Source: Shewanella sp. OMA3-2
GTDB lineage: Bacteria; Pseudomonadota; Gammaproteobacteria; Enterobacterales; Shewanellaceae
Direction of reading: 5' to 3'
Assembly (NCBI RefSeq): GCF_021513195.1
Contig: NZ_CP090974.1
Location: 4,028,737-4,092,736 of the forward strand
Length of the DNA stretch: 64,000 bases
In this document: positions 10,660-20,300 of the stretch, piece after piece
How the letters are laid out: each line of letters starts with the position of its first letter
Position numbering within the stretch: the first letter of the stretch is position 1
The notes under the pieces: model-generated
What the model saw: only the letters and a program-made list of their open reading frames with translations
The model's database searches: none
Told to the model about the DNA's origin: nothing
Translations under genes and position numbers: made by a program

Positions 10660-11216
10660 ATCGAACCACACTGGCTATTTGCGCATTTTTTGGCTTAGCC
10701 TTGATATTGTATTGGCAAGTACAAGTCAAACGAAATCAAATGGCATTAATCAAAGATCCTAGAGTTGAGCGACCTGATTTTGTGGCCGATGATCTTCGCA
10801 CTACAGAATTCAACAAATTGGGACTCGTTGACAGCAAAGTCAGCGCCCAACATATGGAACATTTTACCAGCACAAACACCACTTTATTTACCGCGCCAGT
10901 ACTGCTTCTTTATCCTGAAAATGGTAAGGCGCAATGGCAAATAACGGCTAAAAATGCAACGTTAGATCAGCATTCAAATGAAGTCAGCTTATATAACGAT
11001 GTAGTAATCGATGCCATTGATATTGAAGAGCCGTTACAATCACTTGAAACTCAGCAAGTCACCTTTAATTTAAACACTATGATAGGGCGTTCTGAAGAGT
11101 CAGTTACCATTAAAGGTAATGGTTTTATTATTCAAGGCTTAGGGCTATTTGCCGATCTCAATGCAGAACAAATTACCTTACTCAGTCAAGTAGAAGGGAC
11201 ATATGAACCACATTAA
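10656..11216 (+). CDS. lptC: LPS export system protein LptC
   Basis: A 186-residue bitopic protein with a single N-terminal membrane anchor (about residues 6-22) and a periplasmic beta-jellyroll domain. It receives LPS from LptB2FG and passes it to LptA. The segment GKAQWQITAKNATLDQ and later TIKGNGFIIQGLGLFAD fit the LptC/YrbK family. It overlaps kdsC by four bases and lptA by 14 bases. Sequence conservation is modest in this family, but the position between kdsC and lptA settles the call. Confidence 0.94.
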   Translation: MNRTTLAICAFFGLALILYWQVQVKRNQMALIKDPRVERPDFVADDLRTTEFNKLGLVDSKVSAQHMEHFTSTNTTLFTAPVLLLYPENGKAQWQITAKNATLDQHSNEVSLYNDVVIDAIDIEEPLQSLETQQVTFNLNTMIGRSEESVTIKGNGFIIQGLGLFADLNAEQITLLSQVEGTYEPH

Positions 11217-11790
11217 GTTTTTAACCACATTGCTCGGTAGAAGCAGTGTTATTTGCACTTTAGCTATTAGTGTTTTGGCTGGCAACGCCGTGGCCAAAGA
11301 AGGCGACTTAAAGCAAGAGCTTAAAATTGCTGCCGTGAGCCAACGAGCTGATGTTAAAAATAACCAAATCATTTTTAACGGACCAGTAAAAATCACCCAA
11401 GGCTCGATCAATATCGAAGCCGATGAGCTGCGGGCATTTTCTGCTGAAAACGGCCAAACTAAAACGCTAATTGCCACCGGCAACCCTGCTACGTTCTCAC
11501 AAGAGCTTGATGATGGCCGCATAGGTACAGCCAGTGCCAATGAAATTCGTTATGACTTAGCAACGACCGGACTCTTGCTAACCGGAAACGCTAAGCTAGA
11601 TCAAGCAGGCAGTAAAGTGACAGGAAACGTAATCCGTTACAATATCAATGCCCAAGAGCTTATCGCGGAGAGTACCGGTAAAGGTGAAGATCGTGTGATT
11701 ACCATTATTCAGCCGGAAAACTTCCAAAATGATGCATCACCCGCACAAAAACTACCTGAAATTCCGTTAAAAAAGCAAGGTAACCAATGA
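11203..11790 (+). CDS. lptA: LPS-transport periplasmic protein LptA
   Basis: A 195-residue OstA/LptA-family protein forming the periplasmic bridge for LPS between LptC and LptD. A signal peptide (about residues 1-30, ending GNAVA) precedes the beta-jellyroll repeat region with [17 protein letters not shown] and [13 protein letters not shown]. The C-terminal tail of about 30 residues ([14 protein letters not shown]) is low-complexity and probably disordered. It overlaps lptC by 14 bases and lptB by four. Confidence 0.95.
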   Translation: MNHIKFLTTLLGRSSVICTLAISVLAGNAVAKEGDLKQELKIAAVSQRADVKNNQIIFNGPVKITQGSINIEADELRAFSAENGQTKTLIATGNPATFSQELDDGRIGTASANEIRYDLATTGLLLTGNAKLDQAGSKVTGNVIRYNINAQELIAESTGKGEDRVITIIQPENFQNDASPAQKLPEIPLKKQGNQ

Positions 11791-12518
11791 CCCAAATTAC
11801 CTTAACAGCTGAGAATTTAGCTAAAAGCTATAAAAATCGTCAAGTGGTTAAAAGTGTCAGTTTAACCGTAAAAACTGGCCAGATTGTTGGGCTACTAGGT
11901 CCCAATGGCGCAGGTAAAACCACGACGTTTTATATGGTTGTTGGCTTAGTCAAAAGTGACCATGGCCGCATTTTAATCGATGACGATGACTTAACCGCTG
12001 ATCCAATGCATTTACGGGCGCGAAAAGGTATTGGCTACTTACCCCAAGAAGCCAGTATTTTTAGAAAACTCACCGTGCACGATAATATTATGGCTGTCTT
12101 GCAAACCCGTAAATCGATGACTCCAGACGAGCGGATCCAGGAACTTGAACATCTTTTAGAAGAATTTCATATCACCCATATTCGCGATAGTTTAGGTATG
12201 TCACTATCTGGCGGCGAAAGACGACGGGTAGAAATTGCCCGCGCTTTAGCAGCCAACCCTAAATTTATACTATTAGATGAGCCCTTTGCTGGTGTTGACC
12301 CTATTTCAGTGATTGATATTAAAAAAATTATTCTGCAACTCAAACACCGTGGTCTAGGGGTATTAATTACCGACCATAACGTCCGTGAAACACTTGATGT
12401 GTGCGAGCGTGCATATATCGTTAGTCAGGGTAATTTAATTGCCGAAGGAACTCCTACTGAAGTACTAAACAATCAACAAGTTCGGGCTGTATACTTAGGG
12501 GAACAATTCAAGCTATAG
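11787..12518 (+). CDS. lptB: LPS export ABC transporter ATP-binding protein LptB
   Basis: A 243-residue cytoplasmic ATPase powering LPS extraction with LptF and LptG. Walker A is [11 protein letters not shown], the signature is [16 protein letters not shown], Walker B is [13 protein letters not shown] and the switch His is in [12 protein letters not shown]. Length is almost the same as E. coli LptB (241). lptFG are not in the window, as usual for this order. About 175 bases separate it from rpoN, so rpoN may have its own promoter as well. Confidence 0.97.
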   Translation: MTQITLTAENLAKSYKNRQVVKSVSLTVKTGQIVGLLGPNGAGKTTTFYMVVGLVKSDHGRILIDDDDLTADPMHLRARKGIGYLPQEASIFRKLTVHDNIMAVLQTRKSMTPDERIQELEHLLEEFHITHIRDSLGMSLSGGERRRVEIARALAANPKFILLDEPFAGVDPISVIDIKKIILQLKHRGLGVLITDHNVRETLDVCERAYIVSQGNLIAEGTPTEVLNNQQVRAVYLGEQFKL

Positions 12519-12692
12519 TGAATCTAAAGAGGCTCTGAAACACTTGCTTAACATTGTATTCTGGTGGCTGAGCTATCTGATGATAGAGTTAATCGCTCAT
12601 ATGTAACTAAAGTCAGAGCATTTGTTAAAAAATTTGCGACTCTCACTCACTTTAACCAGTGAGACGCCGAATTATTCTAGGGATCAGCAGTA

Positions 12693-14186
12693 ATGAAAGC
12701 TTCACTCCAACTTAAAATGGGTCAGCACCTCACTATGACCCCACAACTGCAACAAGCGATTCGTTTGTTGCAGTTATCGTCTTTGGAGTTACAGCAAGAA
12801 ATTCAACAAGCATTAGATTCCAACCCTTTGCTTGAAATGGAAGATGAATTTTCAGTACTTAGCGATAAAAATGAAAACTCAAAAGACCTGTCAGACACTG
12901 ACTTCAACGAAGTCAGTGTCCCTGTTGTCGAAAAAGACACTTCAAATATCGATACCGCAGAGTCAATGACTAAAGAGCAAATGTCTGACGATCTGCCAAT
13001 GGATACCACTTGGGATGAAGTGTACAGCGCCTCCCCAATGGCAAGCCCAGGTTCGGGGTCAGGCAGCATGCCAAATGATGACATGCCTTTCCAGGGTGAA
13101 ACATCTGAAGGCTTGTATGAACATCTAGAATGGCAAAAAAATCTGACTCCCTTTTCTGAAACAGACTTAGCTATCGCAACTGCGATTATTGATGCTATTG
13201 ATGACACTGGCTATCTCACCCAAAGTACCGAAGACATTTTAGAGGCCATGGGCGATGACTCTGTCGAACTAGACGAAGTAGAAGCTGTGCTAAAGCGCAT
13301 ACAACATTTTGATCCACTTGGTGTTGCCTCACGCAGCTTAAGTGAATGCTTGTTGATTCAACTTGTTCAGTTTGCACCAAACACACCACATATTGATAAT
13401 GCCAGAATGTTAATCAAAGATTATTTAGATTTGATTGCTGGGCGTGATTTTCGCACCTTAATGCGTAAAACAAAGCTAAAAGAAGATGAGCTGCGCGAAG
13501 CAATTGAATTAATACAATCTTTAAATCCACGTCCTGGCACCATGATCACTCCACCAGATGATGAATATGTTATCCCAGATGTGTCAGTAACCAAAAAGAA
13601 TGGCCGTTGGGTAGTTGAGTTGAACCCTGACAACATGCCAAAAATAGGCATCAATCAACAATATGCTGCCATGGCAAAAAGCAGCAAAAGCTCAACAGAC
13701 ACTCAATTTATTCGAGGCCACTTACAAGAAGCCAAATGGTTCATCAAAAGCTTAGAAAGCCGTAGCGATACCTTGCTTAAAGTATCAAATTGTATTGTGC
13801 AATTTCAGCAAGGTTTTTTTGAATACGGCGCAGAAGCCATGAAACCTATGGTGTTGAATGACATAGCTGAAGCTGTCGAAATGCATGAATCAACTATCTC
13901 GCGTGTCACCACACAAAAGTATATGCATACACCACGCGGACTATTCGAACTTAAGTATTTTTTTTCTAGCCATGTAAGCACCGACGATGGCGGAGAGTGC
14001 TCATCGACAGCAATTAGAGCCTTTATTAAAAAGCTGGTTGCAGCTGAAAACCAGAAAAAGCCATTAAGTGACAGTAAAATGGCTGATCTTCTGGCTGAAC
14101 AAGGGATTAATGTTGCACGTCGCACTATCGCAAAATATCGCGAAGCGATGATGATCCCTCCCTCAAACCAACGTAAGAGCTTATAA
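12693..14186 (+). CDS. rpoN: RNA polymerase sigma-54 factor RpoN
   Basis: A 497-residue sigma-54. Region I at the N-terminus is Gln/Leu-rich ([22 protein letters not shown]), the acidic region II spans about residues 50-130, and the core-binding and helix-turn-helix regions follow ([24 protein letters not shown]). The RpoN box near the C-terminus reads [10 protein letters not shown], a conservative Val-to-Ile change from the usual ARRTVAKYRE. It directs transcription that needs bacterial enhancer-binding proteins. hpf, ptsN, rapZ and npr follow in the standard order. Confidence 0.98.
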   Translation: MKASLQLKMGQHLTMTPQLQQAIRLLQLSSLELQQEIQQALDSNPLLEMEDEFSVLSDKNENSKDLSDTDFNEVSVPVVEKDTSNIDTAESMTKEQMSDDLPMDTTWDEVYSASPMASPGSGSGSMPNDDMPFQGETSEGLYEHLEWQKNLTPFSETDLAIATAIIDAIDDTGYLTQSTEDILEAMGDDSVELDEVEAVLKRIQHFDPLGVASRSLSECLLIQLVQFAPNTPHIDNARMLIKDYLDLIAGRDFRTLMRKTKLKEDELREAIELIQSLNPRPGTMITPPDDEYVIPDVSVTKKNGRWVVELNPDNMPKIGINQQYAAMAKSSKSSTDTQFIRGHLQEAKWFIKSLESRSDTLLKVSNCIVQFQQGFFEYGAEAMKPMVLNDIAEAVEMHESTISRVTTQKYMHTPRGLFELKYFFSSHVSTDDGGECSSTAIRAFIKKLVAAENQKKPLSDSKMADLLAEQGINVARRTIAKYREAMMIPPSNQRKSL

Positions 14187-14212
14187 TCTACCTAGGCAAT
14201 TGGAGGATAAAT

Positions 14213-14500
14213 ATGCACATCACCTTAGCGGGTCACCATATTGAAATTACTGAATCACTGAGAGAATATGTTACAAATAAGTTTACAAAACTTGAACGAC
14301 ATTTCGATCAGATCAATAATGTCCAAGTAGTATTGAATGTCGAAAAGCAGTTACAGAAAGCTGAAGCAAAAGTCAGCCTAAATGGCACTGAAGTATTTGC
14401 CACTGCTGAACATGCTGACATGTATCACGCCATAGACGCCCTGATTGACAAGCTCGATCGTCAGGTCATTAAACATAAAGAGAAATTAACTAAACATTAA
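14213..14500 (+). CDS. hpf: Ribosome hibernation promoting factor HPF
   Basis: A 95-residue short HPF/YfiA-family protein that binds the 30S A and P site region and promotes 100S dimers in stationary phase. The typical features are an N-terminal TLAGHHIEITESLREYV and the conserved central VQVVLNVEKQLQKAEAKV. It lacks the C-terminal dimerisation domain of long HPF. A strong GGAGG sits eight bases before the ATG. The stop overlaps the ptsN start by one base (TAATG). Confidence 0.95.
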   Translation: MHITLAGHHIEITESLREYVTNKFTKLERHFDQINNVQVVLNVEKQLQKAEAKVSLNGTEVFATAEHADMYHAIDALIDKLDRQVIKHKEKLTKH

Positions 14501-14946
14501 TGATGGAACTTAGTACCATCCTGCAGCCGGAATGCACCTCCTGTGCCACACCGGGCAGTAAGAAAAAGGTACTGGAACTTATCAGCGATTTAGTCGCTGC
14601 CCAGTACCCATCCCTCTCCTCACAAGAGATTTTTGAAAGCCTAGTGGCTAGAGAAAAAATGGGTAGCACAGGAATCGGCTCTGGCATTGCAATTCCGCAT
14701 GGACGACTCACGACCATCGAGCGCCCTATCGCCGTTTTTGTAAAGTGCGAAGAGGCTATTTCATTTGATGCTATAGACAAACAACCTGTGGATCTCTTAT
14801 TTGCACTTTTAGTACCCGCTGATCAATGCCAACAGCATCTGAGTACTTTATCCTTAATGGCAGAAAAATTGTCAGATAAACATATCCTTAAACAGTTACG
14901 TAAAGCGAGTAACGCAACCGAACTTTACCAGGTCATCACAACATGA
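14500..14946 (+). CDS. ptsN: Nitrogen-PTS EIIA component PtsN
   Basis: A 148-residue EIIA-Ntr protein, the terminal phosphoryl acceptor of the nitrogen-related PTS (EI-Ntr, NPr, EIIA-Ntr), which regulates K+ transport and other targets. The active-site His lies in [11 protein letters not shown] (about residue 67). The upstream part includes a [17 protein letters not shown] segment, typical of proteobacterial PtsN. It may start at 14500 or at the next ATG, 14503. It overlaps hpf by one base and rapZ by four. Confidence 0.95.
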   Translation: MMELSTILQPECTSCATPGSKKKVLELISDLVAAQYPSLSSQEIFESLVAREKMGSTGIGSGIAIPHGRLTTIERPIAVFVKCEEAISFDAIDKQPVDLLFALLVPADQCQQHLSTLSLMAEKLSDKHILKQLRKASNATELYQVITT

Positions 14947-15799
14947 AATTAGTTATTGTATCCGGTCGTTCAGGCTCGGGTAAATCTGTCGCACTAAGAG
15001 TACTAGAAGACCTAGGCTACTATTGTGTTGATAACTTACCATTACCTTTGATTGGACGGCTCTTAGAGCAGCTTAGAAACACCAATGAACTGGTGGCGAT
15101 TAGTGTTGATGTTAGAAATATAGAAGAGCAAGGTAAAGTATTAAAGCAGCAGCTTGCGTGGTTATCTAACGATACTGAAATTATTAGCTTTTTTTACAAG
15201 CAAGTGATGAAGCCCTGTTAAAACGATACAGTGAAACCCGAAGACTGCACCCTTTATCGAAAAAGAATATGTCCTTACAGGATGCTATTCAATTTGAAGG
15301 TGAATTACTCGCGCCTATTTCTGAATATGTAGATCATTTTATCGACACCTCAAAGTTGAATATTTATCAACTGAGTGATCAAGTACGCGAAATTCTAATG
15401 GGCAGTGTTGATAAAGAGCTGGTCATCAACTTTGAATCATTTGGTTTTAAATATGGTATGCCCGCTGAAGCCGACTTTATGTTCGACGTACGTTTTTTAC
15501 CTAACCCACATTGGGAAATAGAATTACGTCCCTTTACTGGATTAGATAAGCCAGTGCAAGAATTTCTTGGGCAGCAACCTTTGGTAAACAAGTTCATTTG
15601 GCAAATAGAAAACCTATTTGAAACATGGATGCCTCACTTAGAGCGCAACAACCGTAGCTACTTAACCATAGCTATTGGCTGCACCGGTGGTCAGCATCGC
15701 TCAGTTTATATAGCAGATCAACTTGCTAAACGATTTTCAAATAGTAAAAAGCATGTTGTTCAAGCAAGGCATAGAGAGCTTACAAATAAGCATAAATAA
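14943..15799 (+). pseudogene. rapZ: RapZ RNase adapter, split by a one-base deletion in a T run
   Basis: RapZ binds the small RNA GlmZ and presents it to RNase E, controlling glucosamine-6-phosphate synthase. The first piece carries Walker [15 protein letters not shown] and ends after 92 residues. Immediately before that stop a run of seven T (15189-15195) occurs; with eight T the frame continues as [20 protein letters not shown] and joins the second piece. The joined protein would have 285 residues, the family length, and keeps the C-terminal RNA-binding part with [15 protein letters not shown]. The lesion is either a base-call error, a real mutation, or a slippage site, since a -1 slip on the T run restores the frame. 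It overlaps ptsN by four bases. Confidence 0.9.
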
Positions 15800-15832
15800 T
15801 GGCGATTGTGTTACTTGTCGGAGCTTAATTAA

Positions 15833-16108
15833 ATGAGTATTTTACAGCGTCAAGTCATCATATCAAACAAGCTTGGATTACACGCTCGAGCAGCCACCAA
15901 ACTGGCCATTCTTGCTAATGCATTTAATGCCAATGTTACCTTAATCCAAGGTGAAAAAAGGGCCTGTGCAGCCAGTGTATTAGGCTTATTAATGTTGGAA
16001 AGTGGCATAGGTAAAACTATAGATATCACAGCAGAAGGCCCAGATGCACAATCTGCACTTGATGCTATATGCAATTTAATTAATGACAAATTTGAAGAAG
16101 GCTGTTGA
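15833..16108 (+). CDS. npr: Phosphocarrier protein NPr
   Basis: A 91-residue HPr-like protein of the nitrogen PTS that carries phosphate from EI-Ntr (PtsP) to PtsN. The active His is in NKLGLHARAATKLA (about residue 17). The second conserved region, ASVLGLLMLESGIGK, has no obvious regulatory Ser46 kinase site, as expected for NPr. GGAG precedes the ATG. It ends the rpoN cluster; no strong terminator is visible after it. Confidence 0.95.
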   Translation: MSILQRQVIISNKLGLHARAATKLAILANAFNANVTLIQGEKRACAASVLGLLMLESGIGKTIDITAEGPDAQSALDAICNLINDKFEEGC

Positions 16109-16372
16109 TCCAAATTTCTTTTCTTGTCATTGAGTCCAATTTTCAACATAAATTAATATAAACTTTGTTTAAAACTTGCCTCCCACAATTAGTGCAATTG
16201 CACCAATATCTTGCATCCCCCCTACAATCACCATACAAACAAAAAACATAACCGCCTGAAAATAAACAAAAATTAAAATATAAAATAGTTGGTATGTTCT
16301 TTTCATATAGAAACCTACACTCATAAAGTGGTATTTAATTTAATGCTAACGAAACTTGTCGGAGAGAAAATT

Positions 16373-16522
16373 ATGCGAAATACACAATTAACCTTAAATA
16401 CGATTAATATTATTTTTGAACATACTCTTAAATTAGTTAGCGCAATTTTTACTAAGGTTCAGCAGCACTATACATTCTTTACCAATGTTGGTTTTAGTCA
16501 GTGGGAAGTGGAACAAAGATAA
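16373..16522 (+). CDS. Small hypothetical protein (49 aa)
   Basis: A short frame beginning at an ATG with GGAGAGA five to seven bases upstream, which favours this start over an in-frame one at 16289. The product is 49 residues, MRNTQLTLNTIN... ending FSQWEVEQR, with a hydrophobic, amphipathic middle. I do not recognise a family. It is followed after 30 bases by a small helix-turn-helix gene in the same direction, so the two may be co-transcribed. Coding status rests on the ribosome-binding site and position only. Confidence 0.45.
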   Translation: MRNTQLTLNTINIIFEHTLKLVSAIFTKVQQHYTFFTNVGFSQWEVEQR

Positions 16523-16552
16523 ATATCTAGATTAACCAAGTGGACTTTGACT

Positions 16553-16801
16553 ATGAAAAAATATCTAAGCAACCGTTATCCTGACACACTGATCAGTGAA
16601 GTGATAAACCAGATCACTCATCATAATCGCTTGTTATCAGTAGTCGCCAAAGAATATGGCGTGTCATCTCGAGTGGTTTACCAATGGGTAAAACTAACCA
16701 CTGAACCTGTTGAGATTAAAAAAGATTTACTCACAGAACAAATAGCGTCTTTACAACGGCAAATACAAAACTTGAATAAACAATTGCAAATGATTGCATA
16801 A
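16553..16801 (+). CDS. Small helix-turn-helix protein resembling an IS3-type OrfA
   Basis: An 82-residue protein. Residues about 10-45 form a helix-turn-helix (ISEVINQITHHNRLLSVVAKEYGVSSRVVYQWVK) of the transposase_8/IS911 OrfA kind, and residues about 55-80 form a leucine-zipper-like coiled coil (EQIASLQRQIQNLNKQLQ). No OrfB, terminal inverted repeat or target duplication is visible nearby, so it is either a relic of an insertion sequence or a domesticated DNA-binding protein. The ATG at 16553 is preferred to a TTG two codons upstream. Confidence 0.6.
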   Translation: MKKYLSNRYPDTLISEVINQITHHNRLLSVVAKEYGVSSRVVYQWVKLTTEPVEIKKDLLTEQIASLQRQIQNLNKQLQMIA

Positions 16802-17158
16802 ACCAGTTTCGGCAAGGGTGTTTGGATATATTCAATTATTCCCCAGTAATGGGATATATCAATGCAAACAACAACCACACATAATAATATGGCGCTAGAA
16901 GCCTAAAAGTGACGCACTTACCCCCTTGCCACTTTATCTACTCCAATGCCTAGGCTAAACACCATTTAGTCTCCCTCAATAATGAATTGTATTGCTACGG
17001 TTAACACCCGTACTAAAGCAATAAACATGAGTCAAATCTGAACTTAAACTACTACTTTCTGCTAACTCTTATTAAGATTGTCAGTTTTTTGTTAAACAAT
17101 TTAGCGCACATACATCTTAGCAACTACACTTACCATTATTAACTAAAATCAATTACGT
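16802..17158. other. Intergenic region without recognisable gene
   Basis: About 355 AT-rich bases between the small helix-turn-helix gene and the solute-binding protein gene. I find no convincing frame, terminator or inverted terminal repeat. The promoter of the following two-gene unit must lie here, but no strong -35/-10 pair or ribosome-binding site was identified. Confidence 0.4.
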
Positions 17159-18148
17159 ATGAACTTTCAACTCCCAGTATTTATAATGCTTGTGGCACTA
17201 TTATTGGCCTGCCAGCCAAATTCAACGGTTAATTCACAAAAAAATACCGCTAGTGTCATCAAAATAGCAGTATCAAACACGCCTTTATCAACACCTTTAT
17301 TTGTTGCACAAGAAAAGGGTTTTTTTAAGCAGCATGGTTTACATGTTGAATTAATCAAACATGAAGGGGGAGTAAAATGTTTTGAAGCACTTATCGCTCA
17401 ACAGGTAGATTTTGCCACCTCATCAGAAACAGTAGTGATGTTTAATAGCTTCTATCGGAGTGATTTTTCTATTTTGGCCAGTTTTGTTGAGTCAGATAAT
17501 GACGTTAAATTAATCAGCTTATCGGCGAAGAAGTACCATAACCTAGCGAATCTGAAAAATACAAAAGTAGGCATAATAAAAGGGAGCGCGAGTGAATTCT
17601 TTTTTGATAGCTTGCTGATGCTTCATCACCAGCAAGACTTACCAATAGAAAGGGTTTATTTATCACCTAAAGAACTGATACCCGCGCTAGAAAGCGGTGA
17701 AGTAGATGCCATTTCAGCTTGGGAGCCATTTGGGTATCAAATATTACAAAAGACTAACAGTGCTAACCAGGTTATGAGCACTAAAGGACTTTATGATCTG
17801 TCATTTAATCTGCTTGGGTTAAAAGAAAATCAAGTCAGTCTTAAAAAACGTCAAAGTTTACTTAAAGCGCTCAATGATGCAATTGACTTTATTAGCGAAA
17901 ACCCTGCGGAATCACAGCTTATTGCCAGTCAAACATTAGACATAGATTTGCAAGAACTGCGTTATCTATGGAAGGATTATTCTTTTCGAGTATCATTAAG
18001 TAATGCTTTAGTGTCAAACATGCAGTCGCAAGCCCAATGGGCAATTGACAACAGACTAGCCCTTGAAAATAATCGCATTGATATCAGGATGATTATTGAT
18101 AAACAGTTATTTGAATCCGCAATCAGTCAGCATCAGGATGAGCATTAA
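17159..18148 (+). CDS. ABC-type solute-binding lipoprotein, NMT1/THI5-like
   Basis: A 329-residue periplasmic binding protein. The N-terminus is a lipoprotein signal with lipobox LLLAC (Cys about 18). The body matches the NMT1/SsuA/THI5-like fold: IKIAVSNTPLSTPLFVAQEKGFF, later VDFATSSETVVMF and VDAISAWEPFGYQI. Family members bind nitrate, sulfonates, bicarbonate or pyrimidine precursors; the ligand cannot be deduced. No permease or ATPase gene is adjacent. Instead its stop overlaps the start of a membrane diguanylate cyclase by one base (TAATG), suggesting that the binding protein may act as a sensor rather than in transport. Confidence 0.88.
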   Translation: MNFQLPVFIMLVALLLACQPNSTVNSQKNTASVIKIAVSNTPLSTPLFVAQEKGFFKQHGLHVELIKHEGGVKCFEALIAQQVDFATSSETVVMFNSFYRSDFSILASFVESDNDVKLISLSAKKYHNLANLKNTKVGIIKGSASEFFFDSLLMLHHQQDLPIERVYLSPKELIPALESGEVDAISAWEPFGYQILQKTNSANQVMSTKGLYDLSFNLLGLKENQVSLKKRQSLLKALNDAIDFISENPAESQLIASQTLDIDLQELRYLWKDYSFRVSLSNALVSNMQSQAQWAIDNRLALENNRIDIRMIIDKQLFESAISQHQDEH

Positions 18149-19467
18149 TGACACTTGCAACACGATTAAAATTGACCGCTATTTTGTGTGCATTGTTAAC
18201 GCTTGCGGTCGGTGAAGCTTCATTTCGAGCACACAACTACCAGCAGAAGATCTATCAACAACTTAACCATTCTATGCAAATTCAGCTCAGTATTGACAGC
18301 CTTCGCAGCCAATTATGGCTTTATGAAGAGTACGCTGATCAACTCAGTTTAACTGAATTAAATGCTAGACAAGCAAGCTTGGCATTTGAACTATCACAAA
18401 ATATGCAGTGGAATGCTCAGCAGCAGCAAGTATTAGATAACCTCAACCGGCTGAACACCAATATTAGAGTACTGTTTAATACACAGCAAAACTCCAAAAA
18501 TGGCGTAACTCCCACACAAAGAACCTCAAATTCAGTGCGGTTACTTAAAGTAAAATACAGCATGAATATTGAAAGAATGACTGAGGATATGTTTCGTCTG
18601 CACCAACTGACCATTTCACAAGCAAAGCAAACCCAGCAATCTTTATTAATATCTATTTCAATGGTCGTGTTACTGCTTTCTACCATAGCAACCCTTTGGT
18701 CATCTATTACTCTGATTAGGTTTAAACGTGGTATGAAAGCACTTAATAACGGTATGAAAAAACTAGCTTCTGGTGACTTAGAGAGTCGTATTACTTATAC
18801 AATTAAGGATGAGTTTTTCGAAATGATCTACAACTTCAACCATATGAAGTCCTCACTACAAAAAATCACCGTAAAAAAAGATCAACTAAAGTTAGAAGTC
18901 GCTAGGCAAACAGAAAAGTTAACCGCTCAACAGGTAAAGCTAACCTATCTGGCTGAACATGATGAACTCACATCGATTTACAATCGCAGGGCGTTCATCA
19001 AACAAATTGATATTGCTATTGATAGGGGCATACGAAGGAGTGAGAAAGCGGCTTTATTGTTTATCGACCTCGATAGATTTAAAGAGATTAATGACACTTT
19101 AGGCCACCAAATAGGAGATGAGGTATTAATTACCATTGCACAACGGCTCACATCCCATTTACGTAGTAGCGACTTTGTCGGCAGGCTGGGTGGCGATGAA
19201 TTCGTTGTCTGGTTGGATTATATTGATGATCTAGATGATATTATTGCCAAAGTTAATCAAATTAACATGCTGATAGAGCAACCGATAATAGTCAATGGTG
19301 AAACACTTTGTGTAGGGGCCAGTATTGGCATAAGCCAATTCCCATTACATGGCAATAGTAGCGGTAGCCTTATCACAGCGGCTGATACGGCAATGTATTT
19401 TGCAAAACAAGATGTTAATAACCATTACTGTTTATTTCAAACGATAAATGAAACCCGTTCGTTATAG
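18148..19467 (+). CDS. Membrane diguanylate cyclase (HAMP-GGDEF)
   Basis: A 439-residue protein predicted to synthesise cyclic di-GMP. A first membrane helix (about residues 7-25), a periplasmic helical region, a second membrane helix (about 167-188), a HAMP-like linker (FKRGMKALNNGMKKLASGDLE) and a coiled coil precede a GGDEF domain (about 270-435). The active site reads GGDEF and the inhibitory I-site RSSD lies exactly five residues upstream, so an active, product-inhibited enzyme is predicted. No EAL domain is present. It is translationally coupled to the upstream binding protein, whose ligand may control it. Confidence 0.9.
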   Translation: MTLATRLKLTAILCALLTLAVGEASFRAHNYQQKIYQQLNHSMQIQLSIDSLRSQLWLYEEYADQLSLTELNARQASLAFELSQNMQWNAQQQQVLDNLNRLNTNIRVLFNTQQNSKNGVTPTQRTSNSVRLLKVKYSMNIERMTEDMFRLHQLTISQAKQTQQSLLISISMVVLLLSTIATLWSSITLIRFKRGMKALNNGMKKLASGDLESRITYTIKDEFFEMIYNFNHMKSSLQKITVKKDQLKLEVARQTEKLTAQQVKLTYLAEHDELTSIYNRRAFIKQIDIAIDRGIRRSEKAALLFIDLDRFKEINDTLGHQIGDEVLITIAQRLTSHLRSSDFVGRLGGDEFVVWLDYIDDLDDIIAKVNQINMLIEQPIIVNGETLCVGASIGISQFPLHGNSSGSLITAADTAMYFAKQDVNNHYCLFQTINETRSL

Positions 19468-19514
19468 GTCATAAACAAGCCATTCCACTCATGCCTTTTG
19501 CGCTTTTTATCTCT

Positions 19515-20099
19515 TTATTCTACTTTGACATAGCTCTCTGTTGACCAATCATAAGCATACTTGATGCCTTGCCATTCATATAAGGTTTTCCCCTCTAGCT
19601 GAATCACTCTAGCATTGTCAGGTAAGGTTTTTATTCCATGGTCATACTGTATAGAGGTTGTTGTTCTTTCTGGCGGAGCAACCACAACAGGGTCGACTCT
19701 GACTTCACGGCGAGGATAATTATTATATCGGTTATCGCCATAAGAAGAGCGCCAACCATTATTCCAAGGGTTTTGGTAACCCCAATTATTACCCCATCGA
19801 TAACCAGAATTCCAGCCAATGCCGACAGTTGGCCCCCAGTGATTATTCCAACCTGCGCCCCAACGCCAAGGGTGTTGGTAACCATATTGATTATTTTGCC
19901 AATAGGTTTGTCGATGATTTGGTTGATAATGCTGCCGATGACTCTGCTGATAACCTTGACTGACGCTATGTTGCTGACCAATAGATGCTTCTGTATCTTG
20001 GTTGAATAGATCAAACCTTAACGGCTCTTGTGCTAAAACTAGATGACTACCACTCATAAAAATCGCAAATAACAACGTCTTTATAATATTGATTTTCAT
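19515..20099 (-). CDS. Secreted Trp/Asn/Gln/Tyr-rich protein, unknown function
   Basis: A 194-residue protein with a signal peptide (about residues 1-23, ending HLVLA). The region of about residues 40-125 is low complexity, rich in Gln, His, Trp, Asn, Gly and Tyr, with repeated units such as GWNNHWGP, GYRWGNNWGY and NPWNNGW. The C-terminal 60 residues are more ordered, with NARVIQLEGKTLYEWQGI and YDWSTESYVKV. I do not recognise a family. It is convergent with the diguanylate cyclase and divergent from ubiD. A role in the cell surface is only a guess. Confidence 0.75.
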   Translation of the reverse strand: MKINIIKTLLFAIFMSGSHLVLAQEPLRFDLFNQDTEASIGQQHSVSQGYQQSHRQHYQPNHRQTYWQNNQYGYQHPWRWGAGWNNHWGPTVGIGWNSGYRWGNNWGYQNPWNNGWRSSYGDNRYNNYPRREVRVDPVVVAPPERTTTSIQYDHGIKTLPDNARVIQLEGKTLYEWQGIKYAYDWSTESYVKVE

Positions 20100-20300
20100 A
20101 ATTATTCACCTTTACATTTCGCTAAATACACAAATAGCTTTGCCAATGTCAAACCACTCAACATCAGTTTACACCTAAGCCTATTAATCACACATAGATA
20201 ACGTATATATAGCACACCGATAGGGATCAAATGGCTTAACCTCAAATTATAAAAATGCTATAGTGCGCGCCACATCGAATTGCATATATAGGCGGTAGGT

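Noticed and set aside
16289..16372. Longer start for the 49-residue protein
   Set aside because: The internal ATG at 16373 has a good GGAGAGA site; the upstream start does not.
19631..20014. Alternative frames in both directions across the Trp/Asn-rich gene
   Set aside because: Low-complexity repeats keep several frames open; only the 194-residue frame has a signal peptide and sensible ends.
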